DNA from: Gammaproteobacteria bacterium
GTDB taxonomy: Bacteria > Pseudomonadota > Gammaproteobacteria > JALTLT01
Reading direction: 5' to 3'
Assembly (NCBI GenBank): GCA_027001815.1
Contig: JALTLT010000100.1
Span: forward strand, 1 to 23,766
Length of the DNA: 23,766 nt
A model generated the notes under the pieces. The model was given only the letters and a program-made list of their open reading frames with translations. It was not told the origin of the DNA and did no database searches. The position numbers and the translations under genes are program-made. Of this stretch, positions 19,391 to 23,766 are shown piece by piece (the first letter of the stretch is position 1; each line of letters begins with the position of its first letter).

Positions 19391-20064
19391 GCGGTGCCGA
19401 CCTGGCCGCCCTGCAGGTCACCCTGCGGCTGGCGTTGATCACCACGCTCATCCTGCTGCTGCTCGGCACCCCCCTCGCCTGGTGGCTGGCCCGAAGCCGT
19501 GCCTGGTTCCGGCCGGTGGTGGAAGCGGTGGTGGCCCTGCCCCTGGTGCTTCCACCCACCGTGCTCGGCTTCTATCTGCTGATCCTGCTTGGTCCGGAGG
19601 GGGCGCTGGGAGGGCTGGTGACCGCGCTGGGGGGGCGGCCACTCGCCTTCACCTTCAGCGGCCTGGTGATCGGCTCGGTGCTCTACTCCCTCCCCTTCGT
19701 GGTGCAACCGCTGCAGACCGCCTTCAGCACTCTCGACCGCCGGCTCCTGGAGGCCTCCGCCACCTTGCGGGCCCCTCCTTTCGACCGTTTCGTCAGCGTG
19801 GTGGTGCCCCTCTCCCGCTCCGGCTTCATCACCGCCGCGGTGCTAGGTTTCGCCCACACGGTGGGGGAGTTCGGCGTGGTGCTGATGATCGGCGGCAACA
19901 TCCCCGGCGAGACCCAGGTGCTCTCCATCGCCATCTACGACCATGTGGAGGCGCTGGAGTACACCAGTGCCCACTGGCTCGCCGGTGGCCTGCTATTGCT
20001 CTCCTTCCTGCTGCTGTTGACGGTCTATCTGGTCAACCGTCGCTGGTCGGTGGCCCATCCGTGA
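19384..20064 (+). CDS. modB: Molybdate ABC transporter permease
   Basis: A 226-residue inner-membrane protein with about five to six transmembrane helices (first: LRLALITTLILLLLGTPLAWWLA). The cytoplasmic EAA loop is present (EASATLRAPPFDRFVSVVVPLSRSGFITA), as is the ModB-typical PLVLPPTVLGFYLLI and GFAHTVGEFGVVLMIGGNIPG. GTG 19384 is chosen because it gives the expected N-terminus and overlaps the modA stop, consistent with translational coupling. It forms the translocation channel with ModC. Its stop overlaps the start of modC (GTGA). Confidence 0.95.
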   Translation: MLSGADLAALQVTLRLALITTLILLLLGTPLAWWLARSRAWFRPVVEAVVALPLVLPPTVLGFYLLILLGPEGALGGLVTALGGRPLAFTFSGLVIGSVLYSLPFVVQPLQTAFSTLDRRLLEASATLRAPPFDRFVSVVVPLSRSGFITAAVLGFAHTVGEFGVVLMIGGNIPGETQVLSIAIYDHVEALEYTSAHWLAGGLLLLSFLLLLTVYLVNRRWSVAHP

Positions 20065-21131
20065 CCCTCTCCGCCCGATTCCGCATCGCCCGCGGTGCCT
20101 TCGTCCTGGAGGTGGACCTGGAGTTGCCGGGGGAGGGAGTGACAGCGCTGTTCGGGCCCTCCGGGTGTGGCAAGACCACCCTGTTGCGCGCCATCGCCGG
20201 CCTCGAGTCGTGCCACTGCGGGCGGCTCAAGGTGGGTCACCAGGTGTGGCAGGAGAGGGGCCACTGTCTCCCCACCCACCGCCGGGCGGTGGGCTATGTC
20301 TTCCAGGAGGCGAACCTCTTTCCCCACCTCTCGGTGCGGGGCAATCTGGAGTATGGATGGAAACGGGCGCCGGCCGCCGAGCGGCGCATCTCCTTCGACC
20401 AGGTGGTGGTGCTGCTGGGTCTGGAGCCCCTGCTGGAGCGGCGCATCCGTGGCCTCTCCGGGGGAGAGCGGCAGCGGGTGGCGATCGCCCGGGCCCTGCT
20501 CGCTTCACCCCGGCTGCTCCTGATGGACGAGCCGCTGGCGGCCCTGGACGAGGCGAGCCGCGAGTCGTTGCTGGAGAGTCTGGAACGGCTCCGCGGCACC
20601 CTCGCCATCCCCATGCTCTACGTCACCCACTCCCAGCGGGAGGTGGGGCGGCTGGCCGATCATCTGGTGTTGATGGAGGCGGGGCGGATCCGTGCCAGCG
20701 GGCCGGTGGAGGAGCTGCTCACCCGTACCGATCTGCCGCTCGCGCGGGCGGCGGATGCGGAGGCGGTGATCGAGGCAGAGGTGGCGGGGCGGGACGAGCG
20801 CTACCATCTGCTGCGGTTGCGCTTTGGTGGGGGTGAGTTTCTGGTGCCGGAGGCGGGGCGGCGTGTGGAGGGGAGGGTCCGTCTGCGGATCCTGGCGCGT
20901 GACGTGGCCCTGGCCCTGGAACGCCCCCGCGCCACCAGCGTGCTCAACGTCTTTCCCGCGGTGGTGGAGTCGCTGGCGTCGGTCAACGATGCCCAGGTGG
21001 TGGTGCGGCTGGCGGTGGAGGGGGGCGGCCACGTGCTGTCACGCATCACCCGCCGCTCCGCGGACGCCCTGGGCATCGCGCCGGGGCTGCGGCTCTTCGC
21101 CCAGGTGAAGAGCGTGGCGCTGATGGGTTGA
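20061..21131 (+). CDS. modC: Molybdate ABC transporter ATP-binding protein
   Basis: A 356-residue ATPase starting at GTG 20061. Walker A GPSGCGKTTLLRAIAGLE (about 32-49), Q-loop VFQEANLFPHLSV, signature LSGGERQRVAIARALL, Walker B LLLMDEPLAALDEASR, H-loop YVTHSQREV. The C-terminal part (about 230-356) includes a Mop/TOBE molybdate-binding region (TSVLNVFPAVVESLASVNDAQVVVRLAVEGG), which distinguishes ModC from general ABC ATPases and can inhibit transport when molybdate is plentiful. It is the last gene of modABC. Molybdate uptake implies molybdoenzymes in this organism. Confidence 0.96.
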   Translation: MTLSARFRIARGAFVLEVDLELPGEGVTALFGPSGCGKTTLLRAIAGLESCHCGRLKVGHQVWQERGHCLPTHRRAVGYVFQEANLFPHLSVRGNLEYGWKRAPAAERRISFDQVVVLLGLEPLLERRIRGLSGGERQRVAIARALLASPRLLLMDEPLAALDEASRESLLESLERLRGTLAIPMLYVTHSQREVGRLADHLVLMEAGRIRASGPVEELLTRTDLPLARAADAEAVIEAEVAGRDERYHLLRLRFGGGEFLVPEAGRRVEGRVRLRILARDVALALERPRATSVLNVFPAVVESLASVNDAQVVVRLAVEGGGHVLSRITRRSADALGIAPGLRLFAQVKSVALMG

Positions 21132-21264
21132 CCCGGCAGGCCGGTACGTGCGGGGCTACGATTGCACTCGTGTGGCCGGGAGGGCGAGAAGGATCTCCGG
21201 CCACCGGGAACGCGTCGGGCATGGGATACGCAGACCGCCGGGACCGGTCTGCGCGGTGTGGAGT

Positions 21265-21341
<77 letters not shown>

Positions 21342-21352
21342 AAAAGGATCGG

Positions 21353-22369
21353 TCAGTACCCCCGCCGGACCGAGAAATCGGCCAGATCGGCGAGGGCCTG
21401 CCGCCAGGGTGAGGGTTCGAAACGGGCCAGCGCCTGCTTGGCCTTCTCGGCCTCCCCTCTGGCGAGTTGCGCAGTGTAAGCGATTGCCCCCGTGGTTTCA
21501 ATGGCCTCCCGGACCTGGTCGATCTGCTCCAGCCCCCCCTCGCGGATCGCCTCACGGATCAGCTCGCGCTGTTGCGGCGTGCCGTGGGCCATGGCGTGGA
21601 TCAGCGGCAGGGTGGGCTTGCCCTCGGCCAGGTCGTCACCGATGTTCTTGCCGAGCGCTTCGCTGGTGGCGCTGTAGTCGAGCACGTCGTCGATGAGCTG
21701 GAAGGCGGAGCCCAGGTAGCGGCCGTAGTCGGCCATCGCCTGCTCCTCCTCGGCACTGCGTTCCGCCAGCACCGCCGCCAGCAGCGTCCCCGCCTCGAAG
21801 AGGCGCGCCGTCTTGCGGTAGATCACCTCCATGTAGCGTTCCTCGGTGGTGTCCGGGTCGTTGCAGTTGAGGAGCTGCAGCACCTCCCCCTCGGCGATGG
21901 TATTGGTGGCGTGGGAGAGGATCTCCATCACCCGCATGCTGCCCACCTCCACCATCATCTCAAAGGAGCGGGAGTAGAGGAAATCGCCCACCAGCACTGC
22001 CGCCTCGTTGCCCCAGATGTCGTTGGCGGTCTGGCGGCCCCGGCGCATGTCGGAATCGTCCACCACGTCGTCGTGGAGGAGGGTGGCGGTGTGGATGAAC
22101 TCGATGATGGCGGCGATGTCGATGTGGCGACTGCCCCGGTACCCGCAGGCGCGGGCCGCCAGCAGCACCAGCAGCGGCCGCAGCCGCTTGCCCCCTGCGG
22201 AGATGATATAGTGGCCGAGCTGGCCGATGAGGGCCACGTCGGAGCGCAGGGAACGCAGGATCAGGGCGTTCACCGCCTCCATCTCCTCCCGGGCGAGTTC
22301 CCTGATCGCCTCGATGTCGATGCTCCGGCCTTCGCCGGTCACTGGGGCCTCGCCCGTCTGGATCGCCAT
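21353..22369 (-). CDS. ispB: Octaprenyl diphosphate synthase
   Basis: A 338-residue trans-prenyltransferase. The first Asp-rich motif is LLHDDVVDDSDMRRG and the second is QLIDDVLDYSA; GGKRLRPLLVLLAAR, VLVGDFLYSRSFEMMVEVGS and GKNIGDDLAEGKPTLPLIHAM align closely with E. coli IspB. It elongates farnesyl diphosphate with IPP to make the ubiquinone or menaquinone side chain; chain length (C40 or other) cannot be read directly. ATG 22369 is preferred (purine-rich GAGAGAGA upstream); a GTG at 22408 would add 13 residues. Divergent from rplU-rpmA, the usual gammaproteobacterial arrangement. Confidence 0.95.
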   Translation of the reverse strand: MAIQTGEAPVTGEGRSIDIEAIRELAREEMEAVNALILRSLRSDVALIGQLGHYIISAGGKRLRPLLVLLAARACGYRGSRHIDIAAIIEFIHTATLLHDDVVDDSDMRRGRQTANDIWGNEAAVLVGDFLYSRSFEMMVEVGSMRVMEILSHATNTIAEGEVLQLLNCNDPDTTEERYMEVIYRKTARLFEAGTLLAAVLAERSAEEEQAMADYGRYLGSAFQLIDDVLDYSATSEALGKNIGDDLAEGKPTLPLIHAMAHGTPQQRELIREAIREGGLEQIDQVREAIETTGAIAYTAQLARGEAEKAKQALARFEPSPWRQALADLADFSVRRGY

Positions 22370-22408
22370 CTCTCGGCTACATCTCTCTCTGGCACGGATA
22401 GACCCCAC

Positions 22409-22681
22409 AGTTTACCGCCGCTACCCCTCCGAGACCACCGCCGAAGGACCGGCTTTTTCGACTCGAGGGGGTGGCCTGGCCTGAGCGGTGGCCGATCGCG
22501 GATGCCGCCAGGTCCTTCCCGAACCGGAAATGAGTCTGATAGGGTGGCAGCAAGCGAGCCCGATCGGGCGGCCGGGATCCGGGCTTTGTCAGGTCTCGAT
22601 GGTCACGATCATCCTCCGATGATCCCGGCCCCGGACCGCCTTCCGGCCCACTTCACCCCGGAATCACGCCCCCCCCGTTAA
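22409..22681. other. ispB upstream region, no gene seen
   Basis: This should contain the ispB promoter (minus strand), but no clear hexamer pair was recognised. No coding frame or RNA gene is apparent. Confidence 0.4.
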
Positions 22682-22859
22682 CAGGACGTCGAAAAAGTAA
22701 CAGGATGTCGAAAAAGGCCGTCCTGGCCTTTTTCGACGCCGGAAGCCGAGCGATTTCCGGCTTCCTTCACGTTTTCGATGACCTGGGGTCATTGAAAACG
22801 GCGGTGCATCCAAGCACCGCGGCACAGGCTGTTGAAAAACGGCGTTTTTCAACAGCCTG
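22682..22859 (-). repeat. Hairpin-array repeat type I, copy R4, with duplicated end
   Basis: A near-complete copy in E-C-D-B-A order (22701-22859): E stem TCGAAAAAGGCC / GGCCTTTTTCGA, C stem GGAAGCCG / CGGCTTCC-like with substitutions, D stem CGTTTTC...GAAAACG, B GCGGTGCATCCAAGCACCGC, A CAGGCTGTTGAAAAA / TTTTTCAACAGCCTG. The outer end occurs twice: CAGGACGTCGAAAAAG (22682) and CAGGATGTCGAAAAAG (22701), a 19-bp-spaced partial duplication. Confidence 0.9.
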
Positions 22860-22893
22860 CCAAGGCTCATGTGTCATCGGAAGAGGCTCGCCA

Positions 22894-22922
22894 TTGACCC
22901 TGTTCCGGTCACCCTGTACAAT
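22894..22922 (+). promoter_or_regulatory. rplU-rpmA promoter
   Basis: TTGACC (22894-22899) and TACAAT (22917-22922) with 17-bp spacing, 52 nt before the rplU start. It lies just outside repeat R4. Confidence 0.8.
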
Positions 22923-22973
22923 TTCGCTCTTTATCCGACCCAACCAGCAGAACATTTTTTGGAGTCCAGAAGC

Positions 22974-23285
22974 ATGTACGCGGTGATCAAGACTGGCGGT
23001 AAACAGTACCGGGTTCAGGAAGGCGACGTGGTGCGCGTCGAGAAGCTGCCGGTGGAAGAGGGTGCTTCCGTGGAGATCGAGGAAGTGCTGATGATCGGCG
23101 ACGGCGACAACGTCCAGATCGGCGCCCCCTACGTGGAGGGTGGCAAGGTGACCGCTACCGTGCAGGCCCATGGCCGTGGCAAGAAGGTGGAGATCATCAA
23201 GTTCCGCCGCCGCAAGCACCACATGAAGCGCCAGGGGCACCGGCAGGACTACACCGAACTCAAGATCACCGGCATCAGCGCCTGA
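22974..23285 (+). CDS. rplU: 50S ribosomal protein L21
   Basis: A 103-residue protein of standard length. MYAVIKTGGKQYRVQEGDVVRVEKL at the N-terminus and KVEIIKFRRRKHHMKRQGHRQDYTELKITGI at the C-terminus are diagnostic of L21, a 23S rRNA-binding protein. ATG 22974 follows TTGGAG. rpmA follows after 38 nt in the conserved order, under the promoter at 22894. Confidence 0.98.
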   Translation: MYAVIKTGGKQYRVQEGDVVRVEKLPVEEGASVEIEEVLMIGDGDNVQIGAPYVEGGKVTATVQAHGRGKKVEIIKFRRRKHHMKRQGHRQDYTELKITGISA

Positions 23286-23323
23286 GCGCGGCCGGCATCG
23301 GAAAGTAACGAGGCAGAAGCGAC

Positions 23324-23587
23324 ATGGCACACAAGAAGGCAGGCGGCAGCACGCGCAACGGCCGCGATTCCATCTCCAAGCGTCTCGGCGTCAAGCGGTT
23401 CGGCGGCGAGGTGGTGCGCGCGGGCAACATCATCGTCCGTCAGCGCGGTACCCACTTCCACCCCGGCGACAACGTCGGTTGTGGCAAGGACCACACCCTC
23501 TTCGCCAAGGCAGACGGCAAGGTGGTGTTCGAGGTCAAGGGGCCCCGCAAGCGCAAGTATGTCAGCGTGGTTGCGGTCGCCGACTGA
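23324..23587 (+). CDS. rpmA: 50S ribosomal protein L27
   Basis: An 87-residue basic protein. MAHKKAGGSTRNGRDSISKRLGVKRFGGE is the L27 signature; the N-terminus reaches the peptidyl-transferase centre. Length is normal, and there is no N-terminal extension of the Firmicutes type requiring cleavage. A strong terminator follows 28 nt after the stop. In relatives the next gene is usually obgE; here a group II intron begins first. Confidence 0.98.
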   Translation: MAHKKAGGSTRNGRDSISKRLGVKRFGGEVVRAGNIIVRQRGTHFHPGDNVGCGKDHTLFAKADGKVVFEVKGPRKRKYVSVVAVAD

Positions 23588-23614
23588 TCCAGCGGACAGC
23601 CGTTCGCGCGAAAG

Positions 23615-23641
23615 AGCCCCGCAATCACGCGGGGCTTTTTT
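23615..23641 (+). terminator. Intrinsic terminator of rplU-rpmA
   Basis: Stem GCCCCGC / GCGGGGC (23616-23622 with 23629-23635), 6-nt loop, then TTTTTT (23636-23641). Confidence 0.92.
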
Positions 23642-23766
23642 GTGTGCGCCCAGCATGGGCGCACCCCTGCGGGTGGAAGTCCCGCCACGAGCTGGTCACG
23701 GCGAGTGAAGCGAAGCGCAACTGCGGAAGGGTGACCGACCGTGGGGAGGAAGCGTGGAGCATAAAC
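23642..23766 (+). mobile_element. 5' end of a group II intron (likely class IIC), cut by window edge
   Basis: Directly after the T-run the sequence changes to GTGTGCGCCCAGCATGGGCGCA, which fits the GUGYG 5' end of bacterial group II introns and forms the first domain I hairpin (TGCGCCC / GGGCGCA). GGTGGAAGTCC, AGTGAAGCGAAGCG and GGGGAGGAAGCG motifs in the next 110 nt are also typical of domain I. Placement immediately after an intrinsic terminator is the known target preference of class IIC introns. The reverse transcriptase ORF and 3' end lie outside the window. Confidence 0.82.

Noticed and set aside
22705..22986. Open frame of 93 codons through repeat R4 into rplU leader
   Set aside because: It consists of repeat sequence read through, lacks a Shine-Dalgarno and overlaps the rplU promoter.

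Overview
The window is GC-rich, densely packed chromosomal DNA from a gammaproteobacterium. The evidence is gene order (thrS-infC-rpmI-rplT-pheS-pheT-ihfA-merR-tRNA-Pro, and divergent ispB / rplU-rpmA), an SsrA tag reading ANDDNYALAA, and E. coli-like tRNA, IspB and IF3 sequences. Genus cannot be fixed from sequence alone; a Chromatiales-like, possibly sulfur-oxidising lineage is only a guess.

Layout. 1-524: 3' end of a LolD/MacB-type ABC ATPase. 637-1803 (minus): the tmRNA gene ssrA, whose T-loop is split by a 275-nt group I intron, with a LAGLIDADG endonuclease gene just beyond the ssrA terminator rather than inside the intron. 2341-6882: small accessory genes (exported protein, retropepsin-like protease, 59-aa protein behind an FNR-like site, helical protein plus DUF455 ferritin-like protein, lipoprotein) separated by long intergenic regions full of palindromes. 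7135-14817: tRNA-Val(GAC) and the translation/IHF cluster, including infC with an ATC start. 15122-17398: a tightly overlapped operon of two DUF1538 membrane proteins, a PII-like protein and a CBS-domain protein. 17723-18538: unknown exported protein. 18602-21131: modABC molybdate importer. 21265-22369 (minus): ispB followed by tRNA-Pro(CGG). 22974-23587: rplU-rpmA, whose terminator is followed directly by the 5' end of a group II intron running off the window.

The most unusual content is non-coding. Four near-complete copies of a ~160-bp element made of consecutive hairpins (modules A-B-D-C-E), one solo A hairpin, one element with the same architecture but largely different sequence, and a fragment of that second type are scattered between genes in both orientations. 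Paired base changes between copies preserve the stems, suggesting selection on, or mechanistic maintenance of, the folded form. With the two self-splicing introns placed at RNA-structure landmarks (tmRNA T-loop, intrinsic terminator), the window shows a genome colonised by structure-based mobile elements.

The best candidate for an undescribed protein system is the DUF1538-DUF1538-PII-like-CBS operon: a paired membrane transporter or channel of unknown substrate with two likely nucleotide-sensing partners.
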